DNA of 32,922 nucleotides from Lachnospiraceae bacterium (GTDB taxonomy: Bacteria > Bacillota_A > Clostridia > Lachnospirales > Lachnospiraceae): assembly GCA_009911175.1 (NCBI GenBank), contig QXWX01000076.1, forward strand, positions 1 through 32,922, written 5' to 3'. The notes below the pieces were generated by a model. It had not been told where the DNA came from. It saw only the letters and a list, made by a program, of their open reading frames with translations, and did no database searches. The position numbers were made by a program, and so were the translations under genes. Positions 1-7,680 of this stretch are shown one piece after another; position 1 is the first letter of the stretch, and the number at the start of each line of letters is the position of its first letter.

Positions 1-120
1 GTACTGGCAGAACAGTCCTAAGACCCACCGGCTTTTTCCAAGTATCTGTTGGCTATAGCCATCGTCTGTCATCCTATCTAAAAGGGCTTCCGATAGAGGC
101 TCTAAATCATTTTTCAACAT
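1..120 (-). CDS. Tyrosine recombinase (integrase), N-terminal fragment cut by window edge
   Basis: Reading leftward from an ATG at 118-120 gives 40 codons open to the window edge. The fragment contains DGYSQQILGKSRWVLGLFCQY-like text, which resembles the SAM-like core-binding N-terminal domain of phage and ICE integrases (a helix ending in a W/R-x-V-L-x-x-F pattern). An AAAGGAG ribosome binding site lies 5-6 bases upstream of the ATG. The catalytic domain with the R-H-R-Y residues lies outside the window, so the assignment rests on the N-terminal pattern and on position at the end of a conjugative element. If correct, it would catalyse excision and integration. It is transcribed away from the transfer genes. 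It could also belong to a neighbouring element. Confidence 0.5.
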   Translation of the reverse strand, partial: MLKNDLEPLSEALLDRMTDDGYSQQILGKSRWVLGLFCQY

Positions 121-313
121 ATTTATCTCCTTTCTTTGGCAGGAACCAAATATCTTTCCTTCATGCTAAAGATATAGTAAAATAGGAAGAAATTCGAGTC
201 TGTTTTTGAAAAATTTAAAGACACATAATAAAAGGTTGAGGCTTTTACGCATCGATGGAGCATGGATAAATCTATTGAGTTAGAGAATTAGTTATGCTAT
301 GATAAGACATAAG

Positions 314-342
314 AAAAAGCCCTGTTTTTTAAGAAACAGAGC
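314..342 (-). terminator. Intrinsic terminator, leftward
   Basis: On the minus strand, GCTCTGTTT and AAACAGGGC form a 9-bp stem (one G-U pair) with a 6-nt loop, followed by TTTTT. No leftward gene ends here, so it either insulates the integrase from read-through or is left over from a gene lost at the junction near 343-373. The rest of 121-373 holds AT-rich sequence with no gene that I can support. Confidence 0.6.
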
Positions 343-373
343 CTGTATTTACATAACTATTTACCTTTTATAA

Positions 374-967
374 CAGTCGAGCTGGACAATGAATATCATC
401 ATCAGGATTTTTCTTTATCTGACACACATATGGAATGAGTATATTGAGAATACCAAACAAAACCGGTATGGAAGTAAAAAACTGGTTGTTCCAAGGCCAG
501 AACTCTACGTGATATATGTGGGTGACCGGAAAAACAGGCCGGAATGGATCCGGCTTTCGGAGGAATTTTTTGAAGGAAATAAGGAATATCTTGAAGTAAG
601 TGTAAGGGTACTTTATGGGGAAGGGAAAGACGATATCATCAGCCAGTATGTAGATTTTACAAAGGTATATAATGAGCAGGTGAAGCTGCATGGTAAAACC
701 AGAGAGGCAGTGTTGGAAACAATACGGATCTGCAAGGATAGAAATTTGCTGAAAGAATATTTGTCAGGACGTGAGAAGGAGGTTATTAGCATTATGATGG
801 GTTTATTTGATCAGGAAAAGGCCATAGAGCAGTTTGGGAATGAAAAGAAAGCAGAAGGAAAACTTGAGGAAAAAATGGAAACGGCTATAAACATGAAAGC
901 AGAGGGTCTGCCGGAAGACATGATTGCGAGGGTCCTGGATGTGGGTTTAGGTATCGTGCAAAAATGA
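374..967 (+). pseudogene. Rpn-family recombination-promoting nuclease/putative transposase, 5'-truncated
   Basis: The open frame resembles the C-terminal two thirds of Rpn/PD-(D/E)XK family proteins: YIENTKQNRYGSKK, then LVVPRPELYVIYVG, then a charged C-terminal helix with EKKAEGKLEEKME and a final short helical motif. Family similarity (QSSWT, matching the usual QSTW motif) begins upstream of the first ATG at 389 and runs back to an in-frame TAA at 371-373. The N-terminal part with most nuclease active-site residues is therefore missing, and no ribosome binding site precedes 389. The gene was probably cut by a rearrangement at about 343-373. Expression from ATG 389 (192 aa) is possible but unlikely to give an active nuclease. 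Confidence 0.75.
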
Positions 968-1031
968 CTTTCCGGTGCACCTGCGGCAAGATAAGAAAAT
1001 GTGGACTATTACTTTTTAGCCTTTGTATGTG

Positions 1032-1060
1032 GGGCGCGGAGGAATCTGCGCCCTATTTTT
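1032..1060 (+). terminator. Intrinsic terminator after the Rpn remnant
   Basis: GGGCGC (1032-1037) pairs with GCGCCC (1048-1053). Three more pairs close a GGAA tetraloop, giving a 9-bp stem followed by TATTTTT. It separates the nuclease remnant from the conjugation promoter that follows. Confidence 0.85.
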
Positions 1061-1074
1061 AAGTACCGGACGAA

Positions 1075-1143
1075 ATTGCACCCACATTGCGACTGTATTG
1101 CGTCTGCCATAGTATTGACATTCAATTTCAACCAATATACAAT
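1075..1143 (+). promoter_or_regulatory. Conjugation-operon promoter with three 11-bp direct repeats
   Basis: A sigma-A type promoter has TTGACA at 1115-1120, a 17-bp spacer and TACAAT at 1138-1143. Upstream are three tandem 11-bp units beginning ATTGC at 1075, 1086 and 1097 (ATTGCACCCAC, ATTGCGACTGT, ATTGCGTCTGC). The last begins 18 bp before the -35 box. The same layout recurs at 16559-16627, and both copies continue past the -10 as TACAATGGTAANGTAAA. Head-to-tail sites one helical turn apart next to the -35 suit an activator bound cooperatively on one DNA face, but its identity is unknown. Confidence 0.85.
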
Positions 1144-1207
1144 GGTAACGTAAAGTTTTGTGCATGGGTAAGCATGCATGGAGAGCCGCAGAACCTTACA
1201 GAGAACC

Positions 1208-1238
1208 GACAGCCAGTGATCGAAAGGCTGTCTTTTTT
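1208..1238 (+). terminator. Leader terminator (attenuator) before the conjugation operon
   Basis: GACAGCC (1208-1214) and GGCTGTC (1226-1232) form a 7-bp stem followed by TTTTTT (1233-1238). It lies about 60 nt after the predicted transcription start and 31 nt before the first start codon. It should stop most transcripts unless read-through is promoted. The sequence from GGCTG through the T run to TGTCC is shared with the leader at 16647-16689. Confidence 0.8.
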
Positions 1239-1269
1239 ATGTCCTACTATAAGGAAGGGAGGGAACCTA

Positions 1270-1662
1270 TTGACAGAAAATTTAAGAAAAGAGAACCAGA
1301 AGATCCCAAAACCGGGGAATCAGTATCCAGCGCTGATTCCCCGGTTTGTGTTTACGGCGTTTCTTACAGTCACATTACTGGCAGTATCCGTGATGCCCGT
1401 GTCTGCGTCAACGATTTTTGAGGTTGCAAAAAACGCAATGCAGACCGTCTATAAAGACGTGGCGGGCATTGCAACCGTGGCGGCGGTCGTATGCGCGGCA
1501 GTCTGCCTGCTGTTAATGAATTTTTCAAAATCCGGCCGGACGGTGGATGAATCCAGGTCCTGGCTGAAAAGGATCGTTGTATGCTGGGCGGCACTGATGA
1601 CGCTCGGCGCGATCGTCACGTATTTTGAGAGCATTATTCCGCAGAGTATGTTCGGCGGCTGA
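1270..1662 (+). CDS. VirB2/TrbC-like small membrane protein (pilin-sized)
   Basis: This 130-aa protein starts at TTG 1270, seven bases after a GGGAGG site. A longer frame back to 1087 would run through the promoter and is rejected. It has a basic N-terminus, a signal-like segment (about residues 25-47, ending PVSAS), and two further hydrophobic helices at about 65-84 and 101-119 separated by a short polar loop. Signal peptide plus two helices at this size matches VirB2/TrbC pilin-like subunits of type IV secretion systems. It is the first gene of the operon and precedes VirB6. I see no motif proving the family. A 15-bp perfect hairpin lies within the coding sequence at residues 14-26. Confidence 0.6.
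   Translation: MTENLRKENQKIPKPGNQYPALIPRFVFTAFLTVTLLAVSVMPVSASTIFEVAKNAMQTVYKDVAGIATVAAVVCAAVCLLLMNFSKSGRTVDESRSWLKRIVVCWAALMTLGAIVTYFESIIPQSMFGG
1309..1347 (+). repeat. Perfect 15-bp inverted repeat inside the VirB2-like 5' coding region
   Basis: AAACCGGGGAATCAG (1309-1323) and its exact complement (1333-1347) flank a 9-nt loop. The stem begins 39 nt into the gene. There is no T run, so it is not an intrinsic terminator as written. It could slow ribosomes or control access to the mRNA. Confidence 0.8.
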
Positions 1663-1772
1663 TACGCCGGAGAGAAAAATACCAACTGTACGGTTGGAAA
1701 AATATCCGGCAGCGGGCAGGAGGGTTTCATACGACCTCTCATTTACTCCGTTGCTTTTTAAAATAAAAAAAA

Positions 1773-1791
1773 TGCCGGCGCTCTCCCGGCA
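1773..1791 (+). other. Short intergenic hairpin ahead of a G-rich site
   Basis: TGCCGG (1773-1778) and CCGGCA (1786-1791) form a stem with a 7-nt loop, directly followed by AAAGGGGG (1793-1800), which looks like a ribosome binding site without a gene next to it. The surrounding stretch 1663-1913 carries no supportable gene. Confidence 0.45.
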
Positions 1792-1808
1792 GAAAGGGGG
1801 ATGCCTAC

Positions 1809-1894
1809 GGAACTGTTAAAGAATTAATTTTACATCTGACTTGTCTAAATCTTCTTATGATGCGTTATATGCAAAGTTAATTCTTAACAGTTCC
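1809..1894. repeat. 86-bp AT-rich element with 22-23-bp terminal inverted repeats
   Basis: The left arm begins GGAACTGTTAAAGAATTAA at 1809. The right arm ending at 1894 is its reverse complement apart from one extra base and one mismatch. The interior of about 41 bp is AT-rich, unlike the flanking GC-balanced DNA. It sits between an orphan AAAGGGGG site (1793-1800) and the VirB6 start at 1914. A miniature inverted-repeat insertion or a large regulatory hairpin would both fit. I see no clear target duplication. Confidence 0.7.
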
Positions 1895-1913
1895 TTAACA
1901 GGTAATATCACAC

Positions 1914-4196
1914 ATGGGTTGGTTATTAGATTTATTGATTGAAAGCATCTGGGAGAAGTGTTCGCAGTTCATTGTGGATATGATGTCCCTGATCACCGAT
2001 ATGTTCACAGAACTTCTGTCCTGCGACCTGAGCCTGTTTGAAGAGTTGTTTTCCATAGCGGGGGATCTGTATTCCAATGCGATCATGCCTCTTGGGATGG
2101 CAGTCCTTCTCCTGATCTGTGTCTGGCAGCTGCTAAAGAGCATGTTTGGGAAAGCGGGGACTGCCAGCGAGGATCCGGTTGAGCTGGTGTTTCGGAGCGG
2201 CATCTGCATGTTTTTCATTGTGGCGGCAAGGCCGCTGGTGGATTATATCCTGGACGTGGCCGGGACGCCCTATCAGTGGATCGTCGGGACGGAGATCAAG
2301 GTAAGCGGCTTTTCCGAATATGTGTCTGCATTGGAGGCGGCCACGTCCGTACTCGGGATCGGGAGCCTGAATATCCTGATCCTGAAGCTGGTGCTGCAGT
2401 TTTTTGTGGCATGGAATTATTTAAAGATGCTGTTTGTCATCGCAGAGCGTTATGTGCTGCTGGGGGTATTTTCCTATACGGCGCCCCTGGCATTTTCAAC
2501 GGGCGGCTCGAAAGCGACGAACAATATCCTGGCTTCCTGGACAAAGATGTTCGGGGGACAGATTGTTCTGATCCTTCTCAATTCCTGGTGCCTGAAAATG
2601 TTCCTGTCCGGATATGGGAACCTGACTGCGAGCAGCTTTGGGTTCACAAAGTTTTTTGTGGCGACCCTGTGTCTGGTGGGCTTCTGCAAAATTACTTTCA
2701 AGCTGGATTCGTATATGTCTTCTCTGGGCGTCAACCTGGGCCGGACAAGCACCGGAATGGGCGGTATGGGTCTGATTATGGCAGCCGGACGGATCTTTTC
2801 CCATGTTGGGAAAGGAAGCGGCCAGTCGGCTGGATCAGCTTCTCCTGCCGGAAAGGGAGAGGAAGCAGGATCTCATGCAGGCATGGGAACAGATCCTTAC
2901 GCGGAGGATGCTGCAATGGCCGGAGCCGCAGGCCCGATCCCTATGGGGTTTGGCATGGACAAAATGCAGGCAGAGGAGGAAACCGGTTTTGGCAGCCATA
3001 TGGAAGAGGCCGATGCGGAGCCGGAGATGCAGGCAGGCGATTTCGATACAATGCCGGACATGGAGGACGGGAGCGTTTTGGAAGAAATGGGCATGATGCC
3101 CGAAGACCCACTGTCAGAAAGCGGGAATTTCGCAGACACGGCAGACATGGATCTGGAGCCGGGAGAGCTTTCCACATTGGAAGGGGAAGAACTGGATGCA
3201 GGCATGGAAGGGGAATACATGGAGGCCGCGTTTGGATCAGGAGACAGCGTATCCGCAGAAATGGGAGATTACCCGGCGGGGCAGGAGGATTTGGCCGCAG
3301 GCGATTTAAAAGAACCGGTTATGGATCTGGGAGACACCGTAACTGGAGACGGCAGCGTGGAGGATGCCGGCCTTGGAAGCGGTATGGATGCCTTTGGAAG
3401 AGATGGCAGCCTTTCCGGAAGCGGCGGATTTTCAAGGGCGGATGCTTCTGCCAGGGCACAGGGAATCCTTGGGGAAATAGGTTATGAAACCGGCATGGAC
3501 GGCACTTCCGGGTTCCACAGCGCAGACGGCAGCATGGATCCGGAAAATATCCATATATCAGGCGGAGAAAAGGAGGTTTCTGCCGGAGGGCTTACAGGCC
3601 AGGACTTTTCTAAGATTGGGACAGGTGATACACAAATTCTTCCGAGGGTTGGAGGGGAGGAGGTCAATGGCATTGGCTACCATGATTTTGATATGCCAGG
3701 TCAGACGGATTCCGCAACAAACACAGGTGCAGGTTCCCGGTATACTCCGTCAGATACAAATACAGGTACAGGCTCCCGTAGTTTTCCGTCAGATGCAAAT
3801 GCAGGTGTAGGCTCCCGGCATATTCCGGCCGATACCAATGGAGGTACCAGCCGACAGAATACTACAACAAATCCAACAGGTTCCGGACCGATGCCGATGG
3901 ATTCAGTTCCAAACCGGCAGTCGGCCGTAAAGAACCGGAATATAGATCGGCAGCTGACTGTAAAGAACCAGTATACAGACCGGCAACCGACCGCAAAAAA
4001 CCGGGACACAGACCGGAAGCAGCCACAGGGCAGGCCGGAAGCAGCCGGCAGAATTCAATCATCGGAGGCAAAGAAACAGGAGTACAGGAAGATTACGGAG
4101 GAGCGCAAATTCCGGGAAGTACCAAAATCAAGGAAGGAACTGAATAAGAAGCGAAAGAAGAATCCGCCGCAGGAAGCTCCGGATTCGCAGAGTTAG
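1914..4196 (+). CDS. VirB6/TrbL-like conjugation channel protein with long disordered tail
   Basis: This 760-aa protein has two parts. Residues 1-295 contain several hydrophobic segments (for example around 60-80, 95-110, 155-185, 215-245 and 247-262), typical of VirB6/TrbL inner-membrane channel subunits of Gram-positive type IV secretion. Residues 300-760 are low complexity: first Gly/Met/acidic, then short GSR-x-x-PSD-type repeats (about residues 605-645), then NRQ/TDRQ-type basic repeats and a Lys/Arg end. The tail is probably extracytoplasmic or cytoplasmic linker, with no recognised fold. Its GC-rich repetitive coding explains the long open frames on other strands. The start at ATG 1914 has only a weak CAGG site, perhaps because the 86-bp element separates it from AAAGGGGG. 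The stop is 15 bp before the next gene. Confidence 0.85.
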   Translation: MGWLLDLLIESIWEKCSQFIVDMMSLITDMFTELLSCDLSLFEELFSIAGDLYSNAIMPLGMAVLLLICVWQLLKSMFGKAGTASEDPVELVFRSGICMFFIVAARPLVDYILDVAGTPYQWIVGTEIKVSGFSEYVSALEAATSVLGIGSLNILILKLVLQFFVAWNYLKMLFVIAERYVLLGVFSYTAPLAFSTGGSKATNNILASWTKMFGGQIVLILLNSWCLKMFLSGYGNLTASSFGFTKFFVATLCLVGFCKITFKLDSYMSSLGVNLGRTSTGMGGMGLIMAAGRIFSHVGKGSGQSAGSASPAGKGEEAGSHAGMGTDPYAEDAAMAGAAGPIPMGFGMDKMQAEEETGFGSHMEEADAEPEMQAGDFDTMPDMEDGSVLEEMGMMPEDPLSESGNFADTADMDLEPGELSTLEGEELDAGMEGEYMEAAFGSGDSVSAEMGDYPAGQEDLAAGDLKEPVMDLGDTVTGDGSVEDAGLGSGMDAFGRDGSLSGSGGFSRADASARAQGILGEIGYETGMDGTSGFHSADGSMDPENIHISGGEKEVSAGGLTGQDFSKIGTGDTQILPRVGGEEVNGIGYHDFDMPGQTDSATNTGAGSRYTPSDTNTGTGSRSFPSDANAGVGSRHIPADTNGGTSRQNTTTNPTGSGPMPMDSVPNRQSAVKNRNIDRQLTVKNQYTDRQPTAKNRDTDRKQPQGRPEAAGRIQSSEAKKQEYRKITEERKFREVPKSRKELNKKRKKNPPQEAPDSQS

Positions 4197-4211
4197 GAAG
4201 GGGGTGGGCGT

Positions 4212-6251
4212 ATGGAGGACAGGACAGATACCGCCCCCATGGGGCAGGCCGTAGCCTATGCATCCCAGGCGGCCTATGCAGTGGCGGCCACAGTAAAGGG
4301 AGGGGGTACGTTTGCCGGAGCCGCTGCAGGTACAGCACTGGGAGGACCGCTGGGAATGGCTGTCGCGGCACTGACAACCAACCGGACATTCTGGAAAGTG
4401 GTGTCAGGAATCTTTGCAGCCATTTTTTTGTGGATGTTCCTGATCGTAAACATGATCGGGATCATCCTGACCTATCTGGGGTTTGCAGATGCAGACTCTT
4501 TCGTCAATGAGGCGCAGTCTGCAGAAATCTCTGACATCAAGGCACGGATAGGGGACATTTTGGAAAATGAGGACTATGAGCAGGAGCTTCTGGAATTGAT
4601 CCGTCAGGCAAGGGATGAAAACCTGCAGGAGATCCATGCGGACAAGGAAGAAAACTATGCAGAATATGAACTTGCCGTCATCGATGAATATGAAACAAAG
4701 CTGAAACGGAATATGAGCTATTATCTCGCAATGCTGGCATCTGGGTCGTGGGACAGAAGCAGCCTCAATTCCTTTCTGGGCCGTTCCGCTGAATGGGGGG
4801 ATATGTCAACAAGCCTGACCAGCCAGTATGACCGCTATTTTGAGGAAGCCTCCCAGACATACGGCGTACCGGTGGCCCTGCTAAAGGCAGTGGGGATGGC
4901 AGAGTCCGGATTTAACCAGAATGCCGTTTCTTACGTGGGCGCGGTTGGGATCATGCAGCTCATGCCTGGAACTGCGGCATCCCTCGGAGTCAACCCTTAT
5001 GACGCCCGGGAAAACATCCTGGGAGGGGCAAAGTATATTGCTAACAACCTGCAGCAGTTCCAGGCATATTCCAACGGGCTGGAGCTGGCCATTGCCGCAT
5101 ATAATGCAGGGCCTGGAAATGTGATCAGCTATGGATACCAGGTTCCGCCTTTTAAAGAAACCCAGGATTATGTGAAGAAAGTCCTGGGGTATCTCATCAT
5201 ACAGGAGCAGAGGCCGGAGGCTCCGCCAGATACAGAGGAAGCGGAAGAAGACCTGAGCGGGCCTTATGGGCAACTAAAGGAACTGGTCATGGAAAACGCA
5301 GACCGGATCTTTTCCTGGGCCGTCACCGGGGAGCGGGAAGCAGACCAGATCAAGACGGTATATTACCAGCTTTCAGATTCCGGGAAGAGGGAGGTGGAAA
5401 AGGACGTCTATGAGCAATTAAAGGCAGACGGGGAGCAGGTCGCGGCGTATACATTTCCGGCAAAGGTGCAGACGGTAGAATATACCCTTGCCCTGCTCCT
5501 AAATGCAAGGCAGATCACAGGCGGCGGATATGGCTACAAATATGTTACGAGCCAGAGTACCTTTGAACTGGTGCTGCAGGTTTTAAAACGGATGAGCGAA
5601 GGGATCGGTTCCTTAAAGGATTCGTTCTTCTCCCTGTTTTCCTGGTCGGACTTTGTGACCGGGGGAGGGACGGATTCCTATATCGGGAATATCGATGCCA
5701 CCGGGGATCTCATCGCCTATGATACGGTGGGAAAAGGCGTGAAGAAAGTGGTTTACTTTAACCAGGGGGAAGAACCCTGGGGAAGCCTGCCTTACGGCGA
5801 CAGCACCATAGGGGCAGCCGGATGTGGGCCGACCTCACTGGCGATCGTGATCTCCACGCTGACGGGCCAGACAGTCAATCCGCAGACAACCGCCGCATTT
5901 GCCATCAACAATGGGGAATACGTCTCTGGCGCAGGCACGGCGCATTCCTTCCCGACGAATGCGGCAGGCCACTGGGGACTGAGCTGTGAGCGTGTGGGGA
6001 AGGACCGGATGGATGAGGTCGTCCAGGCTTTGAAGGACGGGAAGATGGTGGTGGAAATCTGTGAGGCATATACCATTACCGGGGGCAGCGACGGGCATTT
6101 CATCGTCCTGACCGGTGTGACAAGGGACGGATATATCACCATTGCGGACTGCGCCAGCAGGGAAAGGACGGCAAAGGTCTACAGCGTGGATACGATCCGC
6201 TCCTATGGGCGGGATTTAAGCGACGGGGCATTCTGGATCATAGGAAAGTAG
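4212..6251 (+). CDS. Membrane-anchored peptidoglycan hydrolase: lytic transglycosylase plus C39-like peptidase
   Basis: This 679-aa protein follows an AAGGGGG site. A Gly/Ala-rich N-terminus is followed by one strong membrane helix (about 61-91) and a coiled charged stretch (95-165). A soluble lytic transglycosylase domain covers roughly 205-335: the catalytic Glu is residue 231 in MAESGFN, followed by GAVGIMQLMPGTA and AYNAGPGNV. The C-terminus (about 510-679) is a papain-like C39-type peptidase with Cys538 in AAGCGPTSLA and His629 in DGHFIVL, followed by an IADC motif. It would cut glycan strands and stem peptides so the transfer channel can cross the wall, the VirB1-like role. Tn916-type elements use a lysozyme-NlpC/P60 pair (CwlT) for this, so the C39-like second domain is a variant, and a broken CwlT-like gene lies at 30945. 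Confidence 0.92.
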   Translation: MEDRTDTAPMGQAVAYASQAAYAVAATVKGGGTFAGAAAGTALGGPLGMAVAALTTNRTFWKVVSGIFAAIFLWMFLIVNMIGIILTYLGFADADSFVNEAQSAEISDIKARIGDILENEDYEQELLELIRQARDENLQEIHADKEENYAEYELAVIDEYETKLKRNMSYYLAMLASGSWDRSSLNSFLGRSAEWGDMSTSLTSQYDRYFEEASQTYGVPVALLKAVGMAESGFNQNAVSYVGAVGIMQLMPGTAASLGVNPYDARENILGGAKYIANNLQQFQAYSNGLELAIAAYNAGPGNVISYGYQVPPFKETQDYVKKVLGYLIIQEQRPEAPPDTEEAEEDLSGPYGQLKELVMENADRIFSWAVTGEREADQIKTVYYQLSDSGKREVEKDVYEQLKADGEQVAAYTFPAKVQTVEYTLALLLNARQITGGGYGYKYVTSQSTFELVLQVLKRMSEGIGSLKDSFFSLFSWSDFVTGGGTDSYIGNIDATGDLIAYDTVGKGVKKVVYFNQGEEPWGSLPYGDSTIGAAGCGPTSLAIVISTLTGQTVNPQTTAAFAINNGEYVSGAGTAHSFPTNAAGHWGLSCERVGKDRMDEVVQALKDGKMVVEICEAYTITGGSDGHFIVLTGVTRDGYITIADCASRERTAKVYSVDTIRSYGRDLSDGAFWIIGK

Positions 6252-6263
6252 GAGGAAAAGACA

Positions 6264-7142
6264 ATGTATAAAAAATGGAAACTCTGCGGCATCATCCTGC
6301 TGTCCTGTCTCTGGATGTGCCTGTATGGAACCTGTGCATCTGCAGAGGAAGGGGTTCCGGACGGGCTGCCTGAGATCATCCGGTGGGAATGCGGAGGCGG
6401 ATATGACCGTGACGGGAACCGGATTACAGGAGTTTGGGCCTATGATACGACGGAGCAGGCGGGAAAATACGTTTTGTTTGACGGAGACGGAATGGTGCAG
6501 AAAAAGACAGACCGCTGGGAGGACCGGGACAACGCCGAAGAATATTATACATTTACGGAAAACAAGGATGGAAACATCGCACTGCGTTCAGAGGTGTTTT
6601 CAGGGTTTGATGGGGAGATTGCCGTTACGGTTGAATCCGAAAACGGCGTTTCCAGGGAATTTGTCCTGTCCCGGGAGAACCTGTATGAGTGGAATGTGCC
6701 GGCTCCCGAAGGAGCGTATCGGATCCAGGAAGTGAAGGCAATGGACGGGCGGTCTGTCTATGCGGCGGAATATCCAAAGGAGCCGCTTTTACTGGAAGAG
6801 AAGGGGCTGGTTTTAGTCTGCATCAAAGTGGACGGCCGGAAAACGCAAGCCATACAGCCGGATGAGGAAGACGCAACGGCAGAGGGACAGCCAGATGGGA
6901 AAGAAACGACAGCAGAGGCACGGGTGGATGGAAAAATAAAAACCGCAGATTCGCGGAAAGAAGAAAACAGAGACGGAAAGGATGCCATGTATGAGAAGAT
7001 TGATATTAGTAAAAGCACTGCGGGGAAAGGAGGTACAGACAAAATGCATATGGATATAAAAAAGATTCTGTTTGGCAGCGGCATCGTCCTGGCTCTTGCG
7101 GCAGGGCTTGTGATCCGGGGCAGAAAAAAACGCTTTCAGTAG
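6264..7142 (+). CDS. Membrane-anchored extracytoplasmic protein of the conjugation operon, unknown function
   Basis: This 292-aa protein has a TAGGAGG site 8 bases before ATG. It has an N-terminal signal peptide (about 1-27, ending CASA), a soluble beta-rich-looking domain (30-190) with Trp/Gly/Asp-rich text, a low-complexity linker with three near-repeats of a DGK-x-x-T/A-A-E kind (about 195-240), and a C-terminal membrane helix followed by RGRKKRFQ (about 267-292). There is no LPXTG motif, so anchoring is by the helix. It lies between the wall hydrolase and PrgI, which implies a role at the cell surface during mating. I do not recognise the family. Confidence 0.7.
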   Translation: MYKKWKLCGIILLSCLWMCLYGTCASAEEGVPDGLPEIIRWECGGGYDRDGNRITGVWAYDTTEQAGKYVLFDGDGMVQKKTDRWEDRDNAEEYYTFTENKDGNIALRSEVFSGFDGEIAVTVESENGVSREFVLSRENLYEWNVPAPEGAYRIQEVKAMDGRSVYAAEYPKEPLLLEEKGLVLVCIKVDGRKTQAIQPDEEDATAEGQPDGKETTAEARVDGKIKTADSRKEENRDGKDAMYEKIDISKSTAGKGGTDKMHMDIKKILFGSGIVLALAAGLVIRGRKKRFQ

Positions 7143-7206
7143 GCGCTGTGGGTCAAAGGGAACCGAAAGTGTTTTTATGCGGTTTTTGAGAAGGAGGTGA
7201 CGGAAG

Positions 7207-7680
7207 ATCGCACAGAGAGAACGGATGGATGTATATACCATCCCACCAAATTTTGCCCAGGAGGGAACCATATTTTCCGGGCGGGTCAGGTTTCGGAATG
7301 CATTTGAAGCAGGCTTTCTGGGCCTCATTTTATTGAGGCTCCTGATATCCATGGAGTGGGGCATACGGGGAAAAATCTATGCCGGGGTGATCCTGATCCT
7401 CCCGGTCATTATATTTGCCGTGCTGGGGGTACAGGGGGAAAGCCTGACTTCTTTTTTATTTCAGTTTGTAAAATACCTGTACAGGCGCAGGATACTGACG
7501 GCTCCAGACGGGAGATATCGGCTCAAAAGGAACCGGAGATTGAAGAAGCAGGAAAAAAAGCGCCAAAAAGGGAAAGGAGGCGGAGACCATCGGAAGCGAA
7601 GTCAGGGAATTAAAGCAACGGCTGCGGGAAGCAAAGCGGGCGGAAAAACAGAGCCAGAAAGAAGAAAAGCAAAACCGTAA
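7207..7680 (+). CDS. prgI: PrgI-family (VirB3-like) membrane protein, probable AUC start
   Basis: The protein contains MDVYTIPPNF followed by two membrane helices (AFEAGFLGLILLRLL and YAGVILILPVIIFAVLGV) and a very basic C-terminus, the hallmark of PrgI proteins, the Gram-positive VirB3 counterpart that pairs with VirB4. The first in-frame ATG (7225) is 27 nt from the only good ribosome binding site, AAGGAGG at 7191-7197. An in-frame ATC at 7207 is 9 nt from that site and yields IAQRER before MDVYTIP. An in-frame TGA at 7198-7200 blocks anything earlier. I therefore prefer ATC 7207 (157 aa), with ATG 7225 (151 aa) as the conservative alternative. The 3' end overlaps the likely VirB4 start. 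Confidence 0.85.
   Translation: MAQRERMDVYTIPPNFAQEGTIFSGRVRFRNAFEAGFLGLILLRLLISMEWGIRGKIYAGVILILPVIIFAVLGVQGESLTSFLFQFVKYLYRRRILTAPDGRYRLKRNRRLKKQEKKRQKGKGGGDHRKRSQGIKATAAGSKAGGKTEPERRKAKP

Noticed and set aside
368..691. Leftward 107-codon frame opposite the Rpn remnant
   Set aside because: It is antisense of the nuclease-like sequence and has no ribosome binding site.
1087..1269. Longer N-terminus for the VirB2-like gene
   Set aside because: It would be translated through the promoter -35/-10 and the leader terminator; the TTG at 1270 has a proper ribosome binding site.
1625..1819. 64-codon frame across the VirB2-like 3' end and the gap
   Set aside because: No ribosome binding site; low-complexity basic product running into the intergenic hairpin.
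2276..3487. Long 403-codon frame inside VirB6 and minus-strand frames of about 100 codons over the same tail
   Set aside because: They shadow a GC-rich, repetitive coding tail. The products are Arg/Gly/Trp-rich with no ribosome binding site or domain.
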